This document shows, piece by piece, positions 53,926-63,014 of a stretch of DNA of 64,000 bases (its first letter is position 1; the number at the start of each line of letters is the position of its first letter). Both the position numbers and the translations under genes were made by a program. This DNA comes from Porcincola sp945869225 (GTDB taxonomy: Bacteria > Bacillota > Clostridia > Lachnospirales > Lachnospiraceae). The notes under the pieces were generated by a model. It saw nothing but the letters and a program-made list of their open reading frames with translations. It was not told where the DNA came from and ran no database searches. The DNA lies in the NCBI RefSeq assembly GCF_052118625.1, contig NZ_JBQKGW010000007.1:79051-143050 (forward strand), written 5' to 3'.

Positions 53926-55434
53926 ATGGAACAGGGACAGTATATCATGGCACTGGATGCGGGGACGACATCAAACCGCTGCATTCTTTTTGACAGAAAA
54001 GGAAAGGTCTGCTCGCTCGTTCAGCGTGAGTTTCAGCAGATTTATCCGCACCCGGGCTGGGTCGAGCAGAATCCGATGGAGATCTGGTCTACCCAGATCG
54101 GTGTTGCTGCGGAGGCGATGGGCAGGATCGGGGCAGGACCGGAGAATATTGCAGCGATCGGCATCACAAACCAGCGTGAGACAACGATTGTTTGGGACCG
54201 GTATACAGGAAAACCGATCTACAATGCGATTGTCTGGCAGTGCAGGCGGACAGCGCCGATCGTGGAGGAGCTGGCTCAGGATGGGTTTGGAGACAGAATC
54301 CGGGAGAAGACCGGACTGATTCCGGACCCTTATTTTTCTGCCACAAAGCTGAAATGGATTCTGGACCAAGTCCCTGGAAGCCGGGAGCTTGCTCGAAAGG
54401 GACGGCTGCTGTTCGGAACGGTTGACAGCTGGCTCATCTGGAATCTGACAGGCGGGGATGTCCATGTCACAGACTATACGAATGCGTCCAGGACAATGAT
54501 GTTCGATATCCACAGCCTTTGCTGGGATCAGGAGATCCTGGAGAAGCTGGGGATTCCGGAACAGATGCTGCCGGAGGTCGTCCCGTCAAGTTATCCGTAT
54601 GGCAGGACGAAGGATTGCCTGATCGGTGACGGCATCCCGATCTGCGGGGCGGCCGGTGACCAGCAGAGCGCACTATTCGGACAGTGCTGCTTCGATGCAG
54701 GAGATGTGAAGAATACGTATGGAACAGGCTGTTTTATGCTGATGAACACAGGGAACAAGGTCATCAGCTCCAGCCACGGCCTGCTGTCGACGATCGCCAT
54801 TTCCCTTGCGCCCGGAAAGGTGCAGTATGCGCTGGAGGGTTCCGTGTTCGTCGCCGGCGCCTCGCTTCAGTGGCTCAGGGACGAGCTGAAAATCATCCCG
54901 TCGGCACCGGAATCCGAGCGGTACTGCAGGGATGTCGAGGACACAGACGGCTGTTATGTTGTCCCTGCTTTTACTGGTCTCGGGGCTCCGTACTGGAATT
55001 CATCGGCGAGGGGAATGATTGTCGGCCTGACAAGGGGGACAAACAGAAGCCATCTGGTCCGTGCAACGGTGGAGTCTCTGGCTTACCAGACGGCGGATGT
55101 CCTGACGGCAATGGAGAAGGATTCAGGGCTTCAGATCTGCAATCTCAAAGTGGATGGAGGAGCTTCCGCAAATGATTTTCTGATGAAGTTTCAGTCTGAT
55201 CTTCTGAACACGGAGGTCACGAGACCTGCATGCGTGGAGACGACAGCGATGGGGGCGGCATTTCTGGCCGGTCTGTGTACAGGGTTCTGGAAGGATAAGG
55301 CGGAGCTTCGGGAAAACTGGTCAGTCGGCCATGTTTTTGAGCCCACCATGACGGAGGAGGAGCGCGAACGCCTGCTGGGCGGCTGGCACAGAGCTGTCGC
55401 GGCGGCGCTCGCGTGGGCGGACTACAGAGCATGA
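53926..55434 (+). CDS. glpK: Glycerol kinase
   Basis: FGGY family kinase of 502 residues that makes glycerol 3-phosphate. The ATG at 53926 follows GGAGGA by 7 bases. Diagnostic blocks: ALDAGTTSNRCILFD, GWVEQNPMEIW, the substrate region WDRYTGKPIYNAIVWQCRR, and GDQQSALFGQ. It stands alone: no glpF or glpD is adjacent. There is no sign of the PTS-phosphorylated histidine region that can be judged safely by eye. Confidence 0.95.
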   Translation: MEQGQYIMALDAGTTSNRCILFDRKGKVCSLVQREFQQIYPHPGWVEQNPMEIWSTQIGVAAEAMGRIGAGPENIAAIGITNQRETTIVWDRYTGKPIYNAIVWQCRRTAPIVEELAQDGFGDRIREKTGLIPDPYFSATKLKWILDQVPGSRELARKGRLLFGTVDSWLIWNLTGGDVHVTDYTNASRTMMFDIHSLCWDQEILEKLGIPEQMLPEVVPSSYPYGRTKDCLIGDGIPICGAAGDQQSALFGQCCFDAGDVKNTYGTGCFMLMNTGNKVISSSHGLLSTIAISLAPGKVQYALEGSVFVAGASLQWLRDELKIIPSAPESERYCRDVEDTDGCYVVPAFTGLGAPYWNSSARGMIVGLTRGTNRSHLVRATVESLAYQTADVLTAMEKDSGLQICNLKVDGGASANDFLMKFQSDLLNTEVTRPACVETTAMGAAFLAGLCTGFWKDKAELRENWSVGHVFEPTMTEEERERLLGGWHRAVAAALAWADYRA

Positions 55435-55442
55435 AGCAAGAC

Positions 55443-55471
55443 TTCACAAATTGTGAATATTTTGTTAAACT
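55443..55471 (+). promoter_or_regulatory. Possible promoter for the ComEA-like gene
   Basis: TTCACA (55443-55448), 17-base spacer, TAAACT (55466-55471) in the short gap after glpK. Confidence 0.5.
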
Positions 55472-55524
55472 GATGACACGCATGGCGGGGAAAACCGGAT
55501 TCCTGGTCCGGGAGGTTGTGCGGA

Positions 55525-56466
55525 TTGAAACAGATATGTAAGAAAGGGACAACAGGCAGGTGCGGATTTCTCTTCGCCCTTCTGCTTTCAGGACTGACAG
55601 CTGGATGCGGAAGCGGACAGATGGTCGAGGTGACCGGAATCCGGGATCTGCCGGTCAGTTCTGTCCGGGGTACGGAGCACGAGGCTGCAGCAGAAGAGGC
55701 TGCTGCAGAAGGTGCTGGAGCGGCGGAAAACAGTGCTGCAGCAGCGGAAAACAGTGTGGCAGCCGCAGGAAAAACAGCAACGGCAGCGGAAGCAGACAGT
55801 GCGACAGCGGCAGCAGACAGTGTGGAAGCAGCCGCAGGCAAATCTTCCGCGCCTGACAGCGCAGCGCCGGAAACTGTGCAGATGACCGCAGCGAGGATCA
55901 TTGTCTACGTGCGCGGTGCAGTGAACCAGCCTGGTGTCTATCAGCTTGAGGAGGATGCCCGGATATTTCGGGCGGTTGAGGCCGCCGGCGGTTTTCGCGC
56001 AGATGCGGATGCCGAATGGCTCAACCAGGCGCAGCCGCTCTTTGACGGTGCGATGCTCACGGTTCCGACAAGAGAAGAAACCGCGATTCTCAGGCAAGCC
56101 GGGCAAACGGACGGCAGTGGAGCGCTCATTTCCGGGAGCAGCGGACTCACAGACAGTCAGGGGACGGCAATCGGCATCCGTCAGGGAAATTCCGGTTCCG
56201 CCGCTTCCGGGCAGGTACCTGATAAGAACGGACCTGGCAGTTCGCCGCCCACCGGGAGCGGAAGTGGTGGAGAGGCGCGTGTGAACCTGAATACTGCGCA
56301 GAGGGAAGAGTTGATGACGCTTCCGGGCATCGGGGAATCCAAGGCGGATTCAATTATACGGTACAGGGAAGAGCACGGTGCGTTCACGTCCCCGGAAGAG
56401 ATCATGAACATCAGCGGAATCAAATCGGCGGTGTATACGAAGATCCAGGATCGGATTACAGTTTGA
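55525..56466 (+). CDS. ComEA-like DNA-binding lipoprotein
   Basis: A 313-residue envelope protein. The TTG at 55525 lies 9 bases behind GGAGG (a TTG at 55516 is possible). The N-terminal hydrophobic stretch ends LSGLTAGC, a fair lipobox. A long Ala/Glu/Ser-rich linker with repeated AAAENS-like units follows, then an SLBB domain (VYVRGAVNQPGVYQL...AVEAAGG), a Gly/Ser linker and a C-terminal helix-hairpin-helix pair (VNLNTAQREELMTLPGIGESKADSI). ComEA binds incoming DNA in transformation. comEC and comEB are not adjacent. Confidence 0.86.
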   Translation: MKQICKKGTTGRCGFLFALLLSGLTAGCGSGQMVEVTGIRDLPVSSVRGTEHEAAAEEAAAEGAGAAENSAAAAENSVAAAGKTATAAEADSATAAADSVEAAAGKSSAPDSAAPETVQMTAARIIVYVRGAVNQPGVYQLEEDARIFRAVEAAGGFRADADAEWLNQAQPLFDGAMLTVPTREETAILRQAGQTDGSGALISGSSGLTDSQGTAIGIRQGNSGSAASGQVPDKNGPGSSPPTGSGSGGEARVNLNTAQREELMTLPGIGESKADSIIRYREEHGAFTSPEEIMNISGIKSAVYTKIQDRITV

Positions 56467-56492
56467 CAAAAGTGAAGGCAGAGGCAGAGAGC

Positions 56493-57182
56493 ATGGCGAA
56501 GAAGGTTCTTGTTGTTGATGATGAAAAGCTGATCGTGAAGGGAATTCGCTTCAGTCTGGAGCAGGACGATATGGAGGTGGACTGCGCCTATGACGGAGAG
56601 GAAGCCGTTCAGAAGGCACGGGAGAACCAGTATGACATTGTTCTTCTGGATCTCATGCTTCCGAAGCTGGATGGACTGCAGGTCTGCCAGCAGATCCGCG
56701 AGTTCTCGGATGTACCGATTATCATGCTGACTGCCAAGGGCGAGGATATGGACAAGATCCTTGGTCTGGAGTACGGTGCGGATGACTATATCACGAAGCC
56801 GTTCAATATTCTTGAGGTCAAAGCCCGGATCAAGGCGATCATGCGCAGAACGCAGACAAAGGCCGCGCAGGAACAGAAGGAGAAGGTCGTCCAGGCCGGA
56901 GACCTTGTCATGGACTGTGATGCGCGCAGGGTGTCGATCAAGGGCAAGGATATCAATCTGACGGCAAAGGAATTCGATGTTCTTGAGCTGCTGGTTCTGA
57001 ACCCGAACAAGGTCTACAGCCGTGAGAATCTGCTGAATCTTGTCTGGGGCTATGATTATCCGGGGGATGTCCGTACAGTCGATGTCCATATCAGACGGCT
57101 GCGTGAGAAGATTGAGGAGAATCCTTCCGACCCGAAGTATGTCCACACCAAGTGGGGTGTCGGATACTATTTCGCAAATTGA
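56493..57182 (+). CDS. OmpR/PhoB-type response regulator, no adjacent kinase
   Basis: A 229-residue regulator. The receiver domain has the acidic pair in VVDDEK, phospho-acceptor D53 (LLDLMLP), and the lysine in ITKPF. The winged helix ends YVHTKWGVGYYFAN. The ATG at 56493 is preferred; a TTG at 56463 overlaps the comEA stop. Related genes are normally followed by their histidine kinase, but here a terminator and the AT-rich accessory region follow, so the kinase is absent or elsewhere. Confidence 0.92.
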   Translation: MAKKVLVVDDEKLIVKGIRFSLEQDDMEVDCAYDGEEAVQKARENQYDIVLLDLMLPKLDGLQVCQQIREFSDVPIIMLTAKGEDMDKILGLEYGADDYITKPFNILEVKARIKAIMRRTQTKAAQEQKEKVVQAGDLVMDCDARRVSIKGKDINLTAKEFDVLELLVLNPNKVYSRENLLNLVWGYDYPGDVRTVDVHIRRLREKIEENPSDPKYVHTKWGVGYYFAN

Positions 57183-57288
57183 ACTGTCCATAAACGCCTG
57201 AATGAAAGCATCTGCGGTAATAAAAAGATGAAAATTTGTTCAGAGCCTGCTTATTGGTAAGAAAGAACGAAAGAATCATATCTTCATA

Positions 57289-57334
57289 AAACAGGACTGG
57301 CTTGTATGAATGTACAAGCCAGTCCTGTTTTTTT
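57289..57334 (+). terminator. Very strong terminator at the region boundary
   Basis: Perfect 18-base inverted repeat (57289-57306, complement at 57313-57330) with a 6-base loop and a T-run of seven (57328-57334). The roughly 300 bases between the response regulator and the ATPase hold this hairpin and the motif array described next. Confidence 0.95.
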
Positions 57335-57376
57335 GGTTTGCGGCAAAGAGAAAAGTCGAAATATGCTCGAATTATA

Positions 57377-57466
57377 CCGAGTCGGAAATTCCCGAGTAAT
57401 ATTGCACACCATTATCTTTTTACGTTAAAATAAACTCGGTATAAATCGAGTCGGATAATACCGAGT
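57377..57466 (+). repeat. CCGAGT/ACTCGG motif array
   Basis: CCGAGT occurs at 57377-57382, 57392-57397 and 57461-57466; its complement ACTCGG is at 57434-57439, and a near copy TCGAGT at 57447. ACTCGGTAT (57434-57442) and ATACCGAGT (57458-57466) form a perfect 9-base inverted repeat. CGAGTCGGA is present twice (57378-57386, 57447-57455). The sites bracket the promoter, so a regulator, perhaps the ATPase itself, may bind here. Confidence 0.75.
57402..57431 (+). promoter_or_regulatory. Promoter for the ATPase-nuclease gene
   Basis: TTGCAC (57402-57407), 18-base spacer, TAAAAT (57426-57431). It lies between the two halves of the CCGAGT motif array. Confidence 0.6.
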
Positions 57467-57482
57467 GAAAGGGCGTTAAAAT

Positions 57483-58868
57483 ATGCAGTTCCATGGACGT
57501 GATGAACAAAGAAAAAGATTTGCTCGTATATATAAAAAAAATGAACAGCAAGTAGCACTGCTGTTTGGAAGACGCAGGGTTGGAAAAAGTGAGCTGATTA
57601 AGCAGAGCATCAGGGAGACAGACTTGCGCAGCATTTATTTTGAATGTAAACAGACGACCGAACCTAATAATGTTGAAAGCCTTTGTACGTTGATAGCTGA
57701 ACTGTTTCAGATTCCAAAACCAGCATTCAGAGGAATTGAGGAACTGATGGATTATCTGTTCAGAGAAGCAGAGAAAGAGCCGTTGATTCTTGTGCTTGAC
57801 GAATATCCGTACCTGAGAGAAACCGTAAAGGGACTGGACAGTATCATGCAGTCATTAATTGACCGATACAAAGACAGTTCAAAGATCAAGCTGATCCTGT
57901 GTGGTTCATATGTGGATGTTATGAAATCTTTGCTGATAGAAGCAAATCCATTATATGGACGTGTGGACCTTACAATTGAGTTAAAACCAATGGATTATTA
58001 TGAGTCTGCCTCTTTTTATCCCTCATTTTCGGATGAAGATAAGGTGAGACTTTACAGTGTTTTTGGCGGTATTCCATATTACAACAGACTGATTGATTCG
58101 AAGCTGTCTGCAAAAGAAAACATCATAGAGTTGATTGCTTCACCGGGAGCGCGTTTGGAAAATGAAGTCATTATGTATTTAAAAGCAGAGATATCAAAGC
58201 TTATAAATGCAAATGAAGTATTCGAAGCATTGGCGAAAGGGTATTCCAGATATGCAGATATCTTATCGCAGTCTCATGTAAGCAGTTCCCCAACACTGGC
58301 AGATACATTAGAAAAGCTGATACGTATGGATGTAGTTGCAAAAGAATCTCCAATCAATGATCCGTCGAACAAACGCAAAACAGGATATTATATAAGTGAC
58401 AACCTGTCATTGTTTTATTATCGGTATATTTACAGACACTTATCACAGATGAGTATAATGGATCCGGAAGTATTTTATCAGAAATATATTGAAAAAGATT
58501 TTGAAGAAAAATATGTTCCATACCAGTTTGAAAGACTATGCACACAGTATCTGATCAGAGAAAACAGACAGGGAAGGATTGAACCGATATTTGAAAGAAT
58601 TGGCAAATACTATTACGATGATCCGGTTAATCGCACAAATGGCGGATTTGATATCGTGACAGAAGATGAAAATGGATATGTGTTTTATGAGGCGAAGTTT
58701 AGAAAGAATCCGCTTCATGAGTCTATCATCCGGCATGAGATTGAGCAGGTGAAAGCAACTGGCATGAATTGCTATAAATATGGGTTTATATCTCGCTCTG
58801 GATTTGATATGAAGCCGGATGAAAATATGATATTTATCTCATTGGCCGAGATGTACACCTGTCAATGA
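57483..58868 (+). CDS. AAA ATPase with C-terminal DUF234 nuclease-like domain
   Basis: A 461-residue protein of the archaeal-type ATPase group (PF01637 with DUF234). Walker A is in FGRRRVGKSELIKQ, Walker B in LILVLDEYPYL. A winged-helix-like middle follows, then a C-terminal segment with FDIV...YEAKFRK that fits a PD-(D/E)XK nuclease core. Such genes occur scattered, often in several copies, in gut bacteria and archaea, with unknown role. Codon use is AT-rich, unlike the genes before 57.2 kb. It is a singleton with its own promoter and motif array. Confidence 0.88.
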   Translation: MQFHGRDEQRKRFARIYKKNEQQVALLFGRRRVGKSELIKQSIRETDLRSIYFECKQTTEPNNVESLCTLIAELFQIPKPAFRGIEELMDYLFREAEKEPLILVLDEYPYLRETVKGLDSIMQSLIDRYKDSSKIKLILCGSYVDVMKSLLIEANPLYGRVDLTIELKPMDYYESASFYPSFSDEDKVRLYSVFGGIPYYNRLIDSKLSAKENIIELIASPGARLENEVIMYLKAEISKLINANEVFEALAKGYSRYADILSQSHVSSSPTLADTLEKLIRMDVVAKESPINDPSNKRKTGYYISDNLSLFYYRYIYRHLSQMSIMDPEVFYQKYIEKDFEEKYVPYQFERLCTQYLIRENRQGRIEPIFERIGKYYYDDPVNRTNGGFDIVTEDENGYVFYEAKFRKNPLHESIIRHEIEQVKATGMNCYKYGFISRSGFDMKPDENMIFISLAEMYTCQ

Positions 58869-58984
58869 TTTATGACGAAAGGGACGGGATTGTAACTTGA
58901 CCTGTTTTATTTTTAAGGTACGTTCGAAAGATAGGTAAATAATTGAAAAATGATTGCTATATTTGCTGTTAGGAAGTGAGTGTG

Positions 58985-59659
58985 ATGAATGCAAAGATAC
59001 TGATTGCTGACGATGAAAGTGATATTGTTTCCATGCTTGAAAGCTTTTTTGAAAGCAAAGGTTTCCGTGTCCTGCCCGCTCTCAATGGCGCAGAAGCCCT
59101 AAAACAAGTAGAAAAGCAGCCGGATATTATTTTACTTGATATCAATATGCCTGGAACAGACGGTTTGGAAGTTTGTCAGCGTATTCGTGATCATGTATCC
59201 TGCCCAATTCTTTTTCTTACAGCTCGGATTGAAGATGCAGATAAGGTAAAAGGCTTTGCCGTTGGCGGTGATGATTACATTGTGAAGCCATTTTCTCTGG
59301 TAGAGCTTGAAGCGCGGGTACGCGCACACCTGCGCCGGGAAACGCGGCATAACTTTGAAGCGCATATCAAGTTCGCCGGCAATTTGACGATTGATTACTC
59401 AGAACGCTGTTTGTTCTTTGGCGAGAAGCGTGTTGGCCTTGCGAAAAAGGAATTTGATATTGTGGAACTGCTTTCTCAAAATCCGGGACAGGTCTTTGAT
59501 AAAGAGCGGATTTATGAGCGCATTTGGGGCTATGACAGCGAAGGAGATGGCAGCGTTGTGGCAGAGCATATCCGAAGAATCCGATCAAAAATTGCGGCAT
59601 ACACTGACCGCACATATATAGAAACGGTTTGGGGGTGTGGGTACAAATGGGTCAAATGA
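58985..59659 (+). CDS. OmpR-type response regulator of an ABC-linked two-component system
   Basis: A 224-residue regulator from ATG 58985, which follows AGGAAG by 8 bases. Receiver: ADDES, phospho-acceptor D52 in LLDINMP, and the lysine in IVKPF. Winged helix ends YIETVWGCGYKWVK. The kinase gene overlaps it by 13 bases, and an ABC transporter follows, the layout of lantibiotic and bacitracin resistance or immunity modules. Confidence 0.92.
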   Translation: MNAKILIADDESDIVSMLESFFESKGFRVLPALNGAEALKQVEKQPDIILLDINMPGTDGLEVCQRIRDHVSCPILFLTARIEDADKVKGFAVGGDDYIVKPFSLVELEARVRAHLRRETRHNFEAHIKFAGNLTIDYSERCLFFGEKRVGLAKKEFDIVELLSQNPGQVFDKERIYERIWGYDSEGDGSVVAEHIRRIRSKIAAYTDRTYIETVWGCGYKWVK

Positions 59660-60825
59660 ATTGTCATAGGCTTCATCTGTCTCTCCGAAAAAGCCTGATT
59701 CGCTATGTAGTTGCTTTCGTTCTACTTGCAGTCATTCTATCCGGCGTGACTTTTTCGATCTGTGACACCGCGTCCGAGAACATCAGTGCATCTTATCCCC
59801 CGTCAGGCGAAAAATATTATTTGACGAATGAGCAGGGGGAGCAATTGGGCAATGGCGCTTACATCGGGACAGTACCTGTCCCGATGTCAAAAGAGGACGA
59901 GTGTACCATTGCGCTGCTGGAGAAGCTGCCTATTGTTGCGACTCCCGTTTATTCTGCTTTCTGCATTATTGCCGCTGTGCTGCTATTTTACAGAAACAGG
60001 CTGAAAAAACCGCTTGCCGAACTGCGGATGGCTTCTGAAAAAATAGCGAACAATGACTTGAACTTTTCAATCGGTTATGACAGTAACGATGAATTGGGGC
60101 AGCTTTGCGCGTCCTTTGAAATCATGCGGGCAACCCTTGCGGATAATTTCTCTAAAATGTGGCGGCAAGTTGAAGAACGAAAAGCACTCAATGCCGCTTT
60201 TGCTCATGATTTGCGTACGCCACTAACGGTACTAAAAGGCTATAATGAAATGCTGCAAGCCAGCGAAAATCCCCAAACACAGGAAATTGCAGCCACAATG
60301 GGCAAACATATCTCCCGTATGGAAAGCTATGTGAGCAGCATGAGCAATCTTAGGCGTATGGAAGATACGCAGCCGGAGTATAAGTTGATAGACTTGCAGA
60401 CAGTGGCATCTTCTTTGTATGACAGTGCAAAAATCGTATGTGAGAAAAACGGAAAAGAATTGATTTTTCATAATGACATACCTGTTTCGCAGTTATCCCT
60501 TGATGTGGTCTTTGTTTCACAAGTGCTTAATAACTTTATCTCTAATGCAGTTCGGTATGCCCAGACTGCGGTGACAATCTCTTTCGCCTTGCGTGACAAC
60601 GGTCTGCTGCTTTCTGTAGCAGATGATGGAAAGGGGTTTGGCAAAAGCGGTCTGCAAAAAGCCACCAGTCCATATTACACAGAAGAAAGCAACCATTCCG
60701 AGCATTTTGGACTTGGGCTATATATTTGCAAGCTGCTTTGTGAACACCACAACGGCTATTTGAAGATCGAAAATACTGCAACCGGGGCAAAGGTATCCGC
60801 CTACTTCAAATCTCCTGCCTTGTAG
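59647..60825 (+). CDS. Sensor histidine kinase
   Basis: A 392-residue kinase with two membrane helices (LIRYVVAFVLLAVILSGVTF and VYSAFCIIAAVLLFYRN) enclosing an extracytoplasmic loop of about 75 residues, then a HAMP domain and DHp. The phospho-acceptor H187 is in FAHDLRTPLT. The N box NFISNAVRY, DDGKGFG and GLGLYICKL complete the ATPase. It is coupled to the response regulator. The loop is too short for a large ligand domain. Confidence 0.92.
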   Translation: MGQMNCHRLHLSLRKSLIRYVVAFVLLAVILSGVTFSICDTASENISASYPPSGEKYYLTNEQGEQLGNGAYIGTVPVPMSKEDECTIALLEKLPIVATPVYSAFCIIAAVLLFYRNRLKKPLAELRMASEKIANNDLNFSIGYDSNDELGQLCASFEIMRATLADNFSKMWRQVEERKALNAAFAHDLRTPLTVLKGYNEMLQASENPQTQEIAATMGKHISRMESYVSSMSNLRRMEDTQPEYKLIDLQTVASSLYDSAKIVCEKNGKELIFHNDIPVSQLSLDVVFVSQVLNNFISNAVRYAQTAVTISFALRDNGLLLSVADDGKGFGKSGLQKATSPYYTEESNHSEHFGLGLYICKLLCEHHNGYLKIENTATGAKVSAYFKSPAL

Positions 60826-60849
60826 ATAAAAAGTAGATATTTCCAATCT

Positions 60850-60883
60850 ATACTCTCCATGAAAACACATGGAGAGTATTTTT
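60850..60883 (+). terminator. Hairpin between the kinase and the ABC genes
   Basis: Perfect 12-base inverted repeat ATACTCTCCATG (60850-60861), complement at 60868-60879, loop of six and a T-rich tail. Only 31 bases separate it from the next start codon, and no promoter fits there, so the transporter may depend on read-through (attenuation) or on a promoter within the kinase. Confidence 0.8.
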
Positions 60884-60914
60884 ATTGCTCCCTATGGAGA
60901 AAGGAGCTTTTTGT

Positions 60915-61799
60915 ATGGAATTAAAGACAATTGGGCTGACAAAAAAGTTCGGTTCCAAAACCGCTGTGGACAATTTGAATTTTACCTTAACAAATGGCGT
61001 TTATGGCTTGCTGGGCGCAAATGGCGCAGGGAAAACAACGCTTATGCGTCTGCTCTGTAATATCCAAAATCCTACTTCCGGGAAAATTCTGCTGAACGGA
61101 AAAAACATTGTGGGGCTGGGTGAATGCTATCGCAATCTTTTGGGCTACTTGCCCCAGCACTTCGGATATTACCCGGATTTTTCAGCGTTAGACTTTTTGC
61201 TCTATGTTTCCGCTCTAAAAGGGTTGGATGAGAAAGCGGCGCAGAAGAAGTCAAAGGAGCTGCTGGAAGCAGTTGACTTATCGAGGGAAAGCAAGCACAA
61301 AATCAAAACCTTTTCCGGGGGCATGAAACAGCGTTTGGGAATTGCACAGGCCATGCTCAATGACCCCCATATTTTGATTTTAGACGAGCCGACGGCTGGC
61401 CTTGACCCAAAAGAGCGCGTCCGTTTCCGCAATTTGATTAGCGCCTTTTCAAAAGACCGCATTGTAATCCTGTCTACGCATATTGTTTCCGATGTGGAGT
61501 TTATCGCAGAGGAAATCATTATGATGAAATCCGGGCAAATCATTCATTTTGGAAATCCGCAGGAGATTACTTCTGAAATCGACGGTCAAGTATGGGAATG
61601 TACGGTTCCGACTGCCTATGCGGAAAAATACGCGGCTGCCTACAATACAAGCAATCTGCGGAACATCAGCGGTAACCAGACGATCTTACGGATTATTGGA
61701 GATCGTCCGGCTATGGAAAATGCGGTAAGGGTGCGGCCTACTTTGGAAGATTTGTACCTGTTCTATTTCAAAGGGGGTTGTGAAGGATGCGAAAACTAA
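60915..61799 (+). CDS. ABC transporter ATP-binding protein
   Basis: A 294-residue ATPase from ATG 60915, which follows AAGGAG by 8 bases. Walker A GANGAGKTT, signature FSGGMKQRLG, Walker B ILILDEPTAGLDP and the histidine in LSTHIV are present. The C-terminal domain is short. It is close to lantibiotic-immunity and bacitracin-type exporters. It overlaps the permease by 13 bases. Confidence 0.92.
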   Translation: MELKTIGLTKKFGSKTAVDNLNFTLTNGVYGLLGANGAGKTTLMRLLCNIQNPTSGKILLNGKNIVGLGECYRNLLGYLPQHFGYYPDFSALDFLLYVSALKGLDEKAAQKKSKELLEAVDLSRESKHKIKTFSGGMKQRLGIAQAMLNDPHILILDEPTAGLDPKERVRFRNLISAFSKDRIVILSTHIVSDVEFIAEEIIMMKSGQIIHFGNPQEITSEIDGQVWECTVPTAYAEKYAAAYNTSNLRNISGNQTILRIIGDRPAMENAVRVRPTLEDLYLFYFKGGCEGCEN

Positions 61800-62863
61800 T
61801 TCTTTTTGAGCTGCGGAAAGTATTTTCAAAGCGTTTATCTTTGATTGCTCTGTTCGGGATACTTCTGTTTTCTGTCTTGATTTCCTTTTCTACCTATCAA
61901 AACAAATATGCTTTTGACGGTATAAGTGCGGAAGGTACAGGTAAAACGGCAGTAGAAATCGACAAGGGAATTGCTGCGAAATACGAAGGGATATTGACCG
62001 ACGAAAAAGTACAGCAAATGATGAATGATTTTGCACCGACTCATGATCTGCATGGCCTCAATGCGATGTACCTGTATCAAAACGCTACACAATCCGCCAC
62101 CTTTTCCCGATTTGCTGATAAAGAGGGAAATTGGAACGGATTAAGTGTTTCGGATGTGTTCGGTAATGAAGAAATCAAAATTGGCTATGTAGATGGTTGG
62201 CTTTCAACAAGTAAAAACATGGTGCGGGTTTTTATCGCGCTTGCTCTTGCGGTTATCATCATGCTTGCTCCGATTTTCTCCGGCGAGTATGAAGGCGTTG
62301 ACAATATCATATTGACAAGCAAATACGGCAAAACCAAATGCGCTACTGCAAAGGTGGTTGCAGGTATTCTCACCGCCATTCTTACTACCACACTGGTTGC
62401 AGCATTTAACCTGTTTTTGGCTCTTATCTTTTATGGAACGGAAGGACTGAATTGCAGTATTCTATTTGCCCCCAGCGACTTTGTGGAAGCGTTTATCCCT
62501 TTTAATATCACCTGCGGTACGCTGCTCAAATATCAAATTCTGCTGGCGTTTACCTGTACGCTTAGCGTTACTGGAATTACACTGTTTCTGTCTGCAATCT
62601 GTAAAAATCAGATTGTATCTTTGGTTGCATCGATGGCAATTTTTCTTTTTCCTGTTTTACTGCCGATCTCCGAAGTAAATCCATTGTTCCGATTGGTTGG
62701 TCTTCTTCCAATCTATCAAGTACTGGCCATTTCGCTTCTGTCGGTGGAGCAAATGAATAACGGTATGCTGTATGCGATATGGGCCATCCCGGCAGCACTG
62801 ATCTTTTTGGGAGTTGGCGCCGTTTTCTCTCGCTGCGTATTTGCTAAGCATCAGGTTTCATAA
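61787..62863 (+). CDS. ABC-2 type permease
   Basis: A 358-residue membrane protein. One N-terminal helix (SLIALFGILLFSVLISF), an extracytoplasmic stretch of about 110 residues, then five more helices (MVRVFIALALAVIIMLAPI, ATAKVVAGILTAILTTTLV, and so on). Coupled to the ATPase. No large extracellular domain of the BceB type is seen, so a lantibiotic-type exporter fits better (inference). Confidence 0.88.
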   Translation: MRKLILFELRKVFSKRLSLIALFGILLFSVLISFSTYQNKYAFDGISAEGTGKTAVEIDKGIAAKYEGILTDEKVQQMMNDFAPTHDLHGLNAMYLYQNATQSATFSRFADKEGNWNGLSVSDVFGNEEIKIGYVDGWLSTSKNMVRVFIALALAVIIMLAPIFSGEYEGVDNIILTSKYGKTKCATAKVVAGILTAILTTTLVAAFNLFLALIFYGTEGLNCSILFAPSDFVEAFIPFNITCGTLLKYQILLAFTCTLSVTGITLFLSAICKNQIVSLVASMAIFLFPVLLPISEVNPLFRLVGLLPIYQVLAISLLSVEQMNNGMLYAIWAIPAALIFLGVGAVFSRCVFAKHQVS

Positions 62864-62939
62864 GTTTTTGGTATCAAACCGCTGACACAAGATTTGTATG
62901 AAATCAATTTTCTTGTTCGCATGCAGATTGGAGGAAAAG

Positions 62940-63014
62940 ATGACGTATGTCTTTGATGAGCATGGAGAACGACACCGATTCGATGTTTATTGTAAAATTG
63001 CTCCTCACCTGTAA
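62940..63014 (+). pseudogene. Truncated gene start interrupted by palindromic element
   Basis: A 24-codon frame starting MTYVFDEHGERHRFDVYC, behind a strong GGAGGA 5 bases upstream, runs straight into palindromic element copy A and stops there at TAA. The good ribosome binding site and protein-like start suggest the 5' end of a lost gene, not a functional peptide. Confidence 0.5.
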
